64,000 nt of DNA from Burkholderiales bacterium PBB6 (GTDB lineage: Bacteria > Pseudomonadota > Gammaproteobacteria > Burkholderiales > Burkholderiaceae_C): NCBI GenBank assembly GCA_002255925.1, contig NKIH01000001.1, positions 310,001-374,000 on the forward strand, in the 5' to 3' direction. The position numbers and the translations under genes are program-made. The notes under the pieces were generated by a model. It was not told the origin of the DNA, ran no database searches, and saw only the letters and a list, made by a program, of their open reading frames with translations. Below are positions 57,734 to 64,000 of this stretch, one piece after another. Position 1 is the stretch's first letter, and the number at the start of each line of letters is the position of its first letter.

Positions 57734-59136
57734 GGCTGTTCTCCGTGCGCCGAGGCGGCCGTCATCGCGGCCTGCAATTGGGTTTCTGCGGTCCAGTAAT
57801 CGCGCAGCGCCTCGACGGCGGCCGAGACGCCGGCCACCTGCTCGCGGGCATCGGCCAGCAGGTCGAACACGCTGATCAGCATGCCGTTGTAGCGCAGCAG
57901 GTTCTCTTCGGAAATGCGCTGGCGCAGCGGCACCACCTCATCGCGGTAATGCAGGGCCAGCGCATGCGCGGTGCGGTAGGCCGAGTAGGCCTCGCGCACT
58001 TCCGAGCGGGCGTTGACGGCCACCTGCGCGGTGCGGTGCACGGCTTGCAGGTAGGTGCCTTCCGCCTGCGCGGTGCGGGTGCTGCCGAAGTCGAACAGCG
58101 GCAGCTCCAGCTCGATCTCGAAGCCGTTGCTGCGCTGCTCGCCCGTGGCGCTCTTATTCTGGTAGCCCGCCTGCAGCACGTTGACGAAGCGCGTGGCGTT
58201 GGTCAGGCCCAGCGCGCGGGCGGTGGCCTCGGTGTGGCGCTTGGCCATGAGCACGTCAAGGCGGGTAGTCATCGCGGTTTGTTCGGCGTCCTGGCGCTCT
58301 GCGGGGGCGTTGGGCAGATCGGGCAAACGTGCAGGCAGGGTGAAGGCCTTGGCGCCAGCGCTGCTCAGCCCCAGCAGGCGCACCAGCCGTTCACGCGTGG
58401 CCACGGCCTGGTGCTGCGCGCGGGTGAGCTGCGCGGTGGCGTCGGCATAAAAGGCCTGCTCGCGCATCTGCGACAGCTTGCTGAAATTGCCCGCCGCCAC
58501 CATGCGGCGCGCCAAATCGTTCGAGGCATCCGCCGCGTCCTTCACCTGGCCGTGATACCCCACCAGCTGCTGCGCCGCGACGGCTTCAAAAAACGCCTTG
58601 CGCGTGTCGGTGGCCAGGCTGACGGTGGCCAGCGCGGCCTGCATCTGCACCTGCTCAAAACGCTGCTGCTCCAGCTGCTGCGCCAGTGGCAGCGTCAACA
58701 GCCCGAGCACGTTGAAGACCACGGCGCGGTCGATCTCGATGCTGTTGTGGCCATTGCTGTTGCCGCTCAAGCGTCCGAAGCGCAGCGACGGGTTGGCCAG
58801 CCGCCCGGCGCGCACCAGATCGGCCTCTGCAATGCCGAGTTCTGCATAACGCGCCTGCAGCCCGCGGTTGTTCAGCAGCGCGATCTCGACACTGCTGTGT
58901 GCCGAGAGCGGTTGGCTGAGCAGCTGTGCCACACGTTCAGCAGCCGCCTGCGTCTGCTCGGGCTGGCGCTGCACCACCGGGGTCTGGCCGGTGCGGTCTT
59001 TGGTCAGCTGCGCGACCTGGCCAAAGCCGCCGTCACTGGAGAACGACGCGCAGCCGGTCAGGGCCAGCATCGCCAGCGCGGTGGCGGCCGTTACTGTGGC
59101 CATGGCCGTGCGCCGGGCGAAGGGGGGGAGAGTCAT
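57730..59136 (-). CDS. TolC-family outer-membrane lipoprotein (CusC-like)
   Basis: A 468-residue protein. The signal peptide ends LALTGC, a lipobox-like cysteine (about residue 29), so it is probably a lipoprotein. Two OEP repeats follow, each with long helices (VEIALLNNRGLQARYAELGIAEADL and the later LGLTNATRFVNVLQAGYQ, in part, with ELELPLFDFG). It would form an outer-membrane channel or copper-efflux exit duct. No RND pump or membrane-fusion gene is adjacent, so the partner is elsewhere. It is coupled to the multicopper oxidase gene. Confidence 0.9.
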   Translation of the reverse strand: MTLPPFARRTAMATVTAATALAMLALTGCASFSSDGGFGQVAQLTKDRTGQTPVVQRQPEQTQAAAERVAQLLSQPLSAHSSVEIALLNNRGLQARYAELGIAEADLVRAGRLANPSLRFGRLSGNSNGHNSIEIDRAVVFNVLGLLTLPLAQQLEQQRFEQVQMQAALATVSLATDTRKAFFEAVAAQQLVGYHGQVKDAADASNDLARRMVAAGNFSKLSQMREQAFYADATAQLTRAQHQAVATRERLVRLLGLSSAGAKAFTLPARLPDLPNAPAERQDAEQTAMTTRLDVLMAKRHTEATARALGLTNATRFVNVLQAGYQNKSATGEQRSNGFEIELELPLFDFGSTRTAQAEGTYLQAVHRTAQVAVNARSEVREAYSAYRTAHALALHYRDEVVPLRQRISEENLLRYNGMLISVFDLLADAREQVAGVSAAVEALRDYWTAETQLQAAMTAASAHGEQP

Positions 59137-59278
59137 GGTTCAAACCTGTTCTGAGCACCCACGGGCCGTGCCGCAGGCGGGTAATGCAGGCGGGCAAAGC
59201 AGGCGGGGAAAGCACGCACGCTTGAAACTGGCCAGGCGTGTGTGCGCCGTTGGGCCTCTGGGTGGAGGCCGGGCGGCG

Positions 59279-59707
59279 TCAGGGGGTTCGGGGAGGGCGC
59301 TCTTGGCCGTCGGGGTAGCGTGCGGCCACGCGTGTGGTCAGCTCAGGGAAGTGGGCCGTGTTGGCGGGCGCAACGGCCTCTACCGACGGTGGCGCAAAGG
59401 CCAGCGGCGTCAGGTTGCAGCCACCGGCGCAAAACGGGCACGCGCCGGCGTGGGGGCTGCTGCTGTCGGCGTCGTCAGCCGCCTCGGTGTGCGCGCTGCT
59501 GTCTGGCGAGCCTGCATCTTGGGCCGCCATGTTGAACACCGCGAGCCGGGCCTCATCACAGTGCCCGACGACCATGGGGGCGGGGGCCGCATTGGCCGCA
59601 GCCGCCATCACCCCACCGCCCGAGCACAGCATCGCCGCGGCCACCGCGCCACGAACGGGCAGCAGCACGGTGAGCAGGACGAGGAGGAGGACGCGGAGGT
59701 GCTTCAC
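59279..59707 (-). CDS. Small exported Cys-rich protein, DUF2946-like, copper-operon leader gene
   Basis: A 142-residue protein with an N-terminal signal or anchor (LRVLLLVLLTVLLPV). Potential metal ligands include GHCDEA and the Cys cluster CPFCAGGC, and the protein ends PDGQERPPRTP. This resembles DUF2946-type proteins found ahead of copper-resistance genes. Starting at GTG 59707, it is first in the minus-strand order with the TolC-like gene and the oxidase, with a 142-base gap after it. It may bind or sense copper; this is inference from context. Confidence 0.7.
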   Translation of the reverse strand: MKHLRVLLLVLLTVLLPVRGAVAAAMLCSGGGVMAAAANAAPAPMVVGHCDEARLAVFNMAAQDAGSPDSSAHTEAADDADSSSPHAGACPFCAGGCNLTPLAFAPPSVEAVAPANTAHFPELTTRVAARYPDGQERPPRTP

Positions 59708-59774
59708 GGTGCGTGATTATGTGGTCATGCAGAGCGGGCTGCCTTGATCCTGGGCAGACGGCCCCAGCCCTGCA

Positions 59775-60197
59775 TCAGCCTGGCAACACCCGCGCGTGGG
59801 CCACCATTTCAGCGAACAACGCGGTCAGGGCGGTGCCCCGCATCTGGTACGGGTCGAACTCGGCCTGCGGGCTGTATTTCAGGAAGGTCTGCTGGTTCGC
59901 CTCGGTGCTGGTGACCAGGCCCATCGACCACTCCGCATACATGCGACTGTCGATTTCGGTGAAGCTCAGGATGGCCGGATCGGTGTGCCGCGCGTCCAGC
60001 AAGATGCGGTGATACAGCGCGTTGACGGCCAAGTGATCACCCTCCAGGCATTGCAGGAAGATGCCGTTGCTCAGCAGCAAGGCCCCGGTGATGCCCAGTC
60101 GGCGGTTGTTGCGCTGCGAACGCTGGACGATGTCGCGCACATCCAGCGGCGTCAGCACACCCGCGGTGCGGCTGGCGTAAATCAGGCGAATCAACAT
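59775..60197 (-). CDS. Short BLUF-domain blue-light photoreceptor
   Basis: A 140-residue stand-alone BLUF protein. The flavin-binding pattern is complete: Tyr7 (LIRLIYAS), Asn31, Gln49 (FLQCLEGD), and Trp90/Met92 (EWSMG), which match the photoactive Tyr, Asn, Gln, Trp and Met of AppA/BlrB-type domains. The C-terminal 45 residues form the capping helices. With no output domain it must signal by protein contact. A hybrid histidine kinase lies upstream on the same strand, 115 bases away, with a hairpin between. Confidence 0.93.
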   Translation of the reverse strand: MLIRLIYASRTAGVLTPLDVRDIVQRSQRNNRRLGITGALLLSNGIFLQCLEGDHLAVNALYHRILLDARHTDPAILSFTEIDSRMYAEWSMGLVTSTEANQQTFLKYSPQAEFDPYQMRGTALTALFAEMVAHARVLPG

Positions 60198-60281
60198 CTC
60201 TGCACCCTCACGGCCCCGCCGCGCAGCAACATGCCGGGCATCCAGCCAAGCGGCGGATGCTACGACGTCAAGGTGGACAGC

Positions 60282-60307
60282 GGTGCGGGCGCCGAAGAGC
60301 CCGCACC
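60282..60307 (-). terminator. Perfect 9-bp inverted repeat between kinase and BLUF genes
   Basis: GGTGCGGGC and GCCCGCACC, separated by eight bases, form a perfect stem directly after the kinase stop. On neither strand does a T-run follow, so it is at best a weak intrinsic terminator or a transcript-stabilising hairpin. Confidence 0.5.
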
Positions 60308-60312
60308 AAACT

Positions 60313-62097
60313 TCAGGGTGTTGATGATGCCGGGTCGCTCATGAGTACCGTGACGAGCTCCCGGTACAGCAGGCCCGGGCTGACCGGTTTGTGCAGCAAG
60401 GGCAAGCCGCTGCCCACGGCTTCACGCAAGCGCTGCGGGGCCGTGTCGCCGCTGATCAGCAGCGCGGGCAGTGGGCACATCAGCTGCGCGCGCAGGGCCG
60501 CGATGACCTCGACGCCGGTGATGTGCTCGCGCAGGCGGTAATCACAGACGACGGCCTCGGGCACCCAGGTTCGGGCCAGCGCCAAGGCCTCGTCGAGAGA
60601 GCCTGCGGCCTGGCAATCGCAGCCCCAGTCGCGCAGCAGCTCCACCATGCCCCGGCGCACGGCGTCGTCGTCGTCCACCACCATCACGCGGGCGCGCAGC
60701 CGTGGCGGGTTGTCATCAAGAGCAGGTTTGGGCGATGCGGGCGGAGGCGCCTCGGAGATCGGCAGCGTCACGCTGAACACGCTGCCGCGGCCCGGGCGAG
60801 AGACCAGCCCCAGCCCGTGCGGTGGGCCGAGCGCCCGCACCAAGCCATCAACGATGGCCAGGCCGAGGCCCAGGCCTTTGGTGCGGTCACGCTCCGGGTT
60901 GCCGAGCTGGTGGAATTCGCGGAACACGGCGCGCTGCTGCGAGGCCTCGATGCCGATGCCGGTGTCGTGCACCGCCAGCATCGCCTGCCCATCGCGCAAG
61001 CGGCAGGTCACCAGCAGGCCGCCTTGCGCGGTGTAGCGGATGGCGTTGGAGACCAGGTTGCGCAGGATGAACTCGACCAGCGCGGGGTCGGAGGCCAGCA
61101 CCAGGTCGCTTTCGCGCGAGCGGTATTCGAGGCCCTTGGCATCGGCCTGGCCCGCAAACTCCCGCTCGATGCGGTTGAGCAGCGGCTGCACCGCGAAGGG
61201 CTGCACATGGGGCTCGACCACCCCGGCCTCGATGCGCGAAAAGTCCAGCAGCACCTCCAGCATTTCCGCCGACGCCCGGCCAGCGGCGCTGGCATTGGTG
61301 ACCAGCTCCCGCTGCACCGCGCTCAGCTCGGTGCGCGAGAGCACATCGAGGAACAGGCCCAGCGCGTGAACGGGCTGGCGCAGGTCGTGGCTGGCAGCGG
61401 CAAGGAACTTGGACTTCGCCACGTTGGAGGTCTCAGCCAGTTGCCGAGACTCATCGGCCTGCGTGGTGCTCTCTCGCAGTTGCCCAAGCAGGGCTTCGTT
61501 CTCGAAGCGCAGCTCGATCGACTTGAGCACGGTGCGCGAGAAGCGCAGGGCCTGTCCGACCACCAGCACGGCGAACAGCAGCACCAGCCAGGTCAGGCCG
61601 TTGTGCACATCACCGCCCAGATACCAGAGCCGGGCGAGCACCAGCACCCCCATCGGCAGCCCCAGCGCGATGTAAACCGCTGGAATGGCGGCCTGCACGG
61701 AGACGGCGCCACCGGCCATCGCCGCAATCACGGCCAGCACCACGAAGCTGCCGCCGGGGTTGATGCCATCGAGTGCGATCCAGGCCAGCGCGCCCCAGGC
61801 CAGGCCCTCGAGGGTGAGCGCGAACATGAGGCTGTACACGGCACGGTGAGCGCCCTGGCTGGTCGGCGGTGCGCGCAGGAATGCGCGGGCGAGCCGGCCC
61901 GTGTTCAGGTTGGCGACAGTACCCGCCACGCCCCACGGCACCAGGATGTGCGCGTTGTGTGCGTCGATCAGGATCGACAGCATCAGCAAGATCGCCATGA
62001 CCACGGGCCAGAAGGCGATCCGGAGGCCCTCCATGATGAAGCGCAGCTGCTCCGCGAGGATGCGCTCCTCGGCCAGGCGAAGCGGGTTGCGCAACAT
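60313..62097 (-). CDS. Membrane hybrid histidine kinase with C-terminal receiver
   Basis: A 594-residue sensor. The first 190 residues hold about six hydrophobic segments and no periplasmic domain, so sensing is within the membrane or through partners. A short coiled coil leads to phospho-acceptor His in AASHDLRQPVHALGLFL, N-box VSNAIRYTAQGG, HDTGIGI and KGLGLGLAIVDGL. The receiver (about 470-590) has VVDDDDAVRR, Asp in VVCDYRL and Lys in LLHKPVS. The HDLRQP type of H-box often pairs with LuxR-type regulators, as with the regulator gene 28 bases upstream. Confidence 0.9.
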   Translation of the reverse strand: MLRNPLRLAEERILAEQLRFIMEGLRIAFWPVVMAILLMLSILIDAHNAHILVPWGVAGTVANLNTGRLARAFLRAPPTSQGAHRAVYSLMFALTLEGLAWGALAWIALDGINPGGSFVVLAVIAAMAGGAVSVQAAIPAVYIALGLPMGVLVLARLWYLGGDVHNGLTWLVLLFAVLVVGQALRFSRTVLKSIELRFENEALLGQLRESTTQADESRQLAETSNVAKSKFLAAASHDLRQPVHALGLFLDVLSRTELSAVQRELVTNASAAGRASAEMLEVLLDFSRIEAGVVEPHVQPFAVQPLLNRIEREFAGQADAKGLEYRSRESDLVLASDPALVEFILRNLVSNAIRYTAQGGLLVTCRLRDGQAMLAVHDTGIGIEASQQRAVFREFHQLGNPERDRTKGLGLGLAIVDGLVRALGPPHGLGLVSRPGRGSVFSVTLPISEAPPPASPKPALDDNPPRLRARVMVVDDDDAVRRGMVELLRDWGCDCQAAGSLDEALALARTWVPEAVVCDYRLREHITGVEVIAALRAQLMCPLPALLISGDTAPQRLREAVGSGLPLLHKPVSPGLLYRELVTVLMSDPASSTP

Positions 62098-62125
62098 GGC
62101 TGCGTTCAGTGCTGCTGCGTTGGCG

Positions 62126-62728
62126 TTAGCCGATGAGGCGCTGACGGCGCGCGGCCGCCACGGCCTCGGCGCGGCTGCCCACGTCGAAGAACATCAGGAT
62201 GTCTTGCACGTGGCGGCGCACCGTGTTGTCGGACAGCGAAAGCTGGCGCGCCAGTACCTTGTTCGACATGCCCTGGCTCAGCAGGTCCAGCACTTCGCAT
62301 TGCCTTGGCGTGAGGCGCCGCTCGCCCTGCGCATCTGGTGATGCGGCGGGGGCTGCGCTGTTGCCATGCAAGGCGCGGTCAATGGCCTTCACGATGTCGT
62401 CGGCGGTTTCGGCCTTGGACACAAAGCCGGCCGCGCCACGGGCGATGGCCAGGCGCACCGTTTCCGGCTCGCTTTGTGAAGACAGCATCAGCACCGGCGC
62501 ATCGGGCCAGCGGCGGTGCATCAGGTCGATGCCTTCGAGGCCACTCAGGCCCTGGAGGTGGATGTCGAGCAACACCACATCCACGCCGTCGAGCACGGCG
62601 GCAGACGCTTCCTGTACGGACGCGCATTCATGGATGTGGGCGTCGGGCATGGCAGCCCGGATCAGCAAAGCGAGGCCGGACCGGAACATGGCGTGGTCGT
62701 CGACCAGCAGGATTCGCGGCGATTTCAT
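62126..62728 (-). CDS. LuxR/NarL-family response regulator
   Basis: A 200-residue regulator. The receiver (1-120) has RILLVDDHAMFRSGLALL, Asp in VVLLDIHLQGLSGLEGI and Lys in FVSKAETADDIVKAI. The LuxR helix-turn-helix (about 135-198) has LTPRQCEVLDLLSQGMSNKVLARQL, in part, and DNTVRRHVQDIL. ATG 62728 begins at the receiver; a 54-codon upstream extension is not protein-like. It is first in an operon with the hybrid kinase. Confidence 0.93.
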   Translation of the reverse strand: MKSPRILLVDDHAMFRSGLALLIRAAMPDAHIHECASVQEASAAVLDGVDVVLLDIHLQGLSGLEGIDLMHRRWPDAPVLMLSSQSEPETVRLAIARGAAGFVSKAETADDIVKAIDRALHGNSAAPAASPDAQGERRLTPRQCEVLDLLSQGMSNKVLARQLSLSDNTVRRHVQDILMFFDVGSRAEAVAAARRQRLIG

Positions 62729-62907
62729 CAGGGAATTAAAGCATGCAGGGGCGTGTGGACGACTGGTCCAAACAGACCATTTCAAACCCAGCCGCATCTC
62801 ACTAGAGTTCGTTCCTGAAGTGCCGACGGGGTCCAACACACATACCTCACCACGTATCCCTGCGGCATCCAGCACGTGGTGGGCAACCAACTCAGAGAGC
62901 CAATGTC

Positions 62908-63303
62908 ATGAACGTCACGAAAGCAGTTTTCTCCGCCATCCTTGCCCTGTCAGCCGGCGTCGCCTCGGCAGCCCCGACGGTCGTCACCGTCGACGCACTC
63001 GCCAATTGCCTGGACCTGGGCACGGCATCCGCACCGGCCCTCGTCAAGGTGTACCTGCCTGACGGCAACTACAAGGCCAGCGTCGTGCGCAGCACGAACG
63101 TCCCCAACCCGGGCTACCCGGACTACATCAACTCCAACGTCGGCCTCTTCCAGGCCGGGAACGTGCTGGGCGGCATCGCCATCGGCAAGTCACTGAAGTT
63201 CAAGGTGGCCGGCGGCTTCGACGGCGACATCCACGCGTTCATTTCCGACGGCATCTGCGCGGACAACAGCGGCAGCACCGTCATCCGCTTCACCCCGTAC
63301 TGA
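62908..63303 (+). CDS. Small secreted protein of unknown function
   Basis: A 131-residue protein with a clear Sec signal peptide (AVFSAILALSAGVASAAP, cleavage near residue 22) and a mature part of about 109 residues with two cysteines (NCLDLG and GICADN) that could form a disulfide. The sequence KVYLPDGNYKASVV, followed by Gly-rich beta-type sequence, suggests a compact beta protein. I recognise no family. It is divergent from the LuxR regulator, with 179 bases between them, and could be one of that system's targets. Confidence 0.75.
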   Translation: MNVTKAVFSAILALSAGVASAAPTVVTVDALANCLDLGTASAPALVKVYLPDGNYKASVVRSTNVPNPGYPDYINSNVGLFQAGNVLGGIAIGKSLKFKVAGGFDGDIHAFISDGICADNSGSTVIRFTPY

Positions 63304-63333
63304 TCGGCCTGCGCCGCAACCCCGGCTCGTTGT

Positions 63334-64000
63334 TCAGAGCTCGGGCTTGCGGCCCTTGTCTTTCTCCAGCTGCTGCATCCGGGCGCCGTCGGCGTCCTTC
63401 AGGAAGTTGCTGCCCAAGGCCTGCAACTGGGCGTCCAGCCTGGCGTAGTTCAGCACGGACACCTGCATGCGCTGAACGTAGTCGCGGTTGCTGTCGAGTG
63501 TCAGCACCACGCCGAGCAGCGTGCCGCAGCCGGCGAGCGGGCGCTCCTTGCGCAAGACCCGGTTCACGTCGGTGAAGAATTCGGAGTTGTTGATGATGGG
63601 CTGGTTCCCATCGACGCCATTGACGCCGTAAAAGGCCTTTGGATCACCCCAAGCGGGCATCGGCGCTTCCGGCAGATAGGCGATGGGGCAGCCCGCCGCC
63701 GAGCGCTGGTCCATCGGGCTCAGCCCGGAGTAATCACCGCGCACGCCCCCCGGGATGTTGGCTGCCCACCGCATCGTGTAGCGGTCGGCGGTGCCCATGT
63801 ACTCGTGCGGCGTATGGAACAGCTCCCGGCCGTACTTGTCTTGCAGCGCCTTGATGGTCTCGTTCAGCAGCGGCTTTTCATTCGCGCCAAAGATGCGAAC
63901 GCGGTAGATGCCCACCATGTCGGGCTGGCCGGGCAGCGCATAGGTGGCCATTGATTCGATGGCATCGCCCACCTTGCACGGCCCCGCACCGGCACAGCGG
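63334..64000 (-). CDS. Partial gene, exported or cytoplasmic protein of unknown function (5' end beyond window)
   Basis: At least 222 codons, open to the window edge, so the N-terminus is missing. The visible part has GIYRVRIFGANEKPLLNETI, MRWAANIPGGVRGDYSG, a single Cys in AAGCPIAYLP, and a Lys/Asp-rich end (QQLEKDKGRKPEL). A GTG at 63972 is an internal codon, as the frame continues upstream with Cys-rich residues. No family is recognised. It is convergent with the small secreted protein gene. Confidence 0.6.
   Translation of the reverse strand, partial: RCAGAGPCKVGDAIESMATYALPGQPDMVGIYRVRIFGANEKPLLNETIKALQDKYGRELFHTPHEYMGTADRYTMRWAANIPGGVRGDYSGLSPMDQRSAAGCPIAYLPEAPMPAWGDPKAFYGVNGVDGNQPIINNSEFFTDVNRVLRKERPLAGCGTLLGVVLTLDSNRDYVQRMQVSVLNYARLDAQLQALGSNFLKDADGARMQQLEKDKGRKPEL

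Noticed and set aside
60391-62136. A plus-strand open frame of about 580 codons opposite the hybrid kinase
   Set aside because: Composition (His/Gln/Gly/Ala-rich, no conserved motifs) marks it as a GC-rich shadow of the kinase gene.

Overview
The window is a dense, GC-rich chromosomal segment from a betaproteobacterium. Gene content points to the order Burkholderiales, probably a Leptothrix/Rubrivivax/Ideonella/Aquabacterium-like genus. The pointers are the DUF2889-recX-recA block beside sucCD, a lysine/alanine-tailed SWIB protein, mreBCD-mrdA-rodA divergent from gatCAB, many ATGA start/stop overlaps, type IVa pilins behind sigma-54-like promoters, and a medium-chain AlkB. The genus is inference; no marker such as 16S rRNA is present. 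I see no tRNA, rRNA, insertion sequence, prophage or CRISPR array.

Layout. 0-3.8 kb: GntR/FCD regulator plus a polar amino-acid ABC transporter. 3.9-9.0 kb: uvrA and a soluble GAF hybrid kinase. 9.0-12.4 kb: SWIB protein with histone H1-like tail, small membrane protein, M48 protease, moaC. 12.4-19.9 kb (minus strand): an overlapping four-gene glycosylation operon (large membrane protein, GtrA, UGM-like flavoprotein, PglL-like ligase) next to three tandem pilin genes, two of which have sigma-54-like promoters. 20.0-25.6 kb (minus): an operon of Ser/Thr kinase, PP2C phosphatase, FHA protein, CHASE2 nucleotide cyclase and a class II cyclic-nucleotide phosphodiesterase. 25.7-27.4 kb: two TerC genes, the first behind a yybP-ykoY (manganese) riboswitch. 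27.5-32.1 kb: sucD, sucC, DUF2889, recX, recA with a LexA box. 32.2-34.5 kb: a TctD/TctE-like two-component system. 34.5-40.4 kb: the rod-shape operon mreB-mreC-mreD-mrdA-rodA (minus). 40.7-43.9 kb: gatCAB. 44-46.7 kb: two small envelope proteins, pyrE, exonuclease III.

46.7-53.9 kb is the most unusual stretch: an overlapping operon with a multi-pass membrane protein, a transketolase split into two subunits, a fused sugar epimerase/dehydratase-GtrB-type glycosyltransferase, a zinc-ribbon methyltransferase, a GtrA flippase-like protein and a DUF924 protein. It looks like a Gtr-type (polyprenyl-phosphate sugar) system with its own pathway for an unusual, possibly branched sugar.

54-56.3 kb: alkB alkane monooxygenase with a divergent AraC regulator. 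56.4-59.7 kb: a copper-tolerance-like operon (Cys-rich small protein, TolC-type outer-membrane protein, Tat-exported multicopper oxidase). 59.8-62.7 kb: a short BLUF blue-light sensor, a membrane hybrid kinase and a LuxR-type response regulator. 62.9-64 kb: a small secreted protein of unknown function and a gene cut off by the window edge.

Functions come from recognising motifs by eye; no database search was run. Start codons were chosen from ribosome-binding sites, ATGA overlaps and family N-termini and may be off by a few codons.
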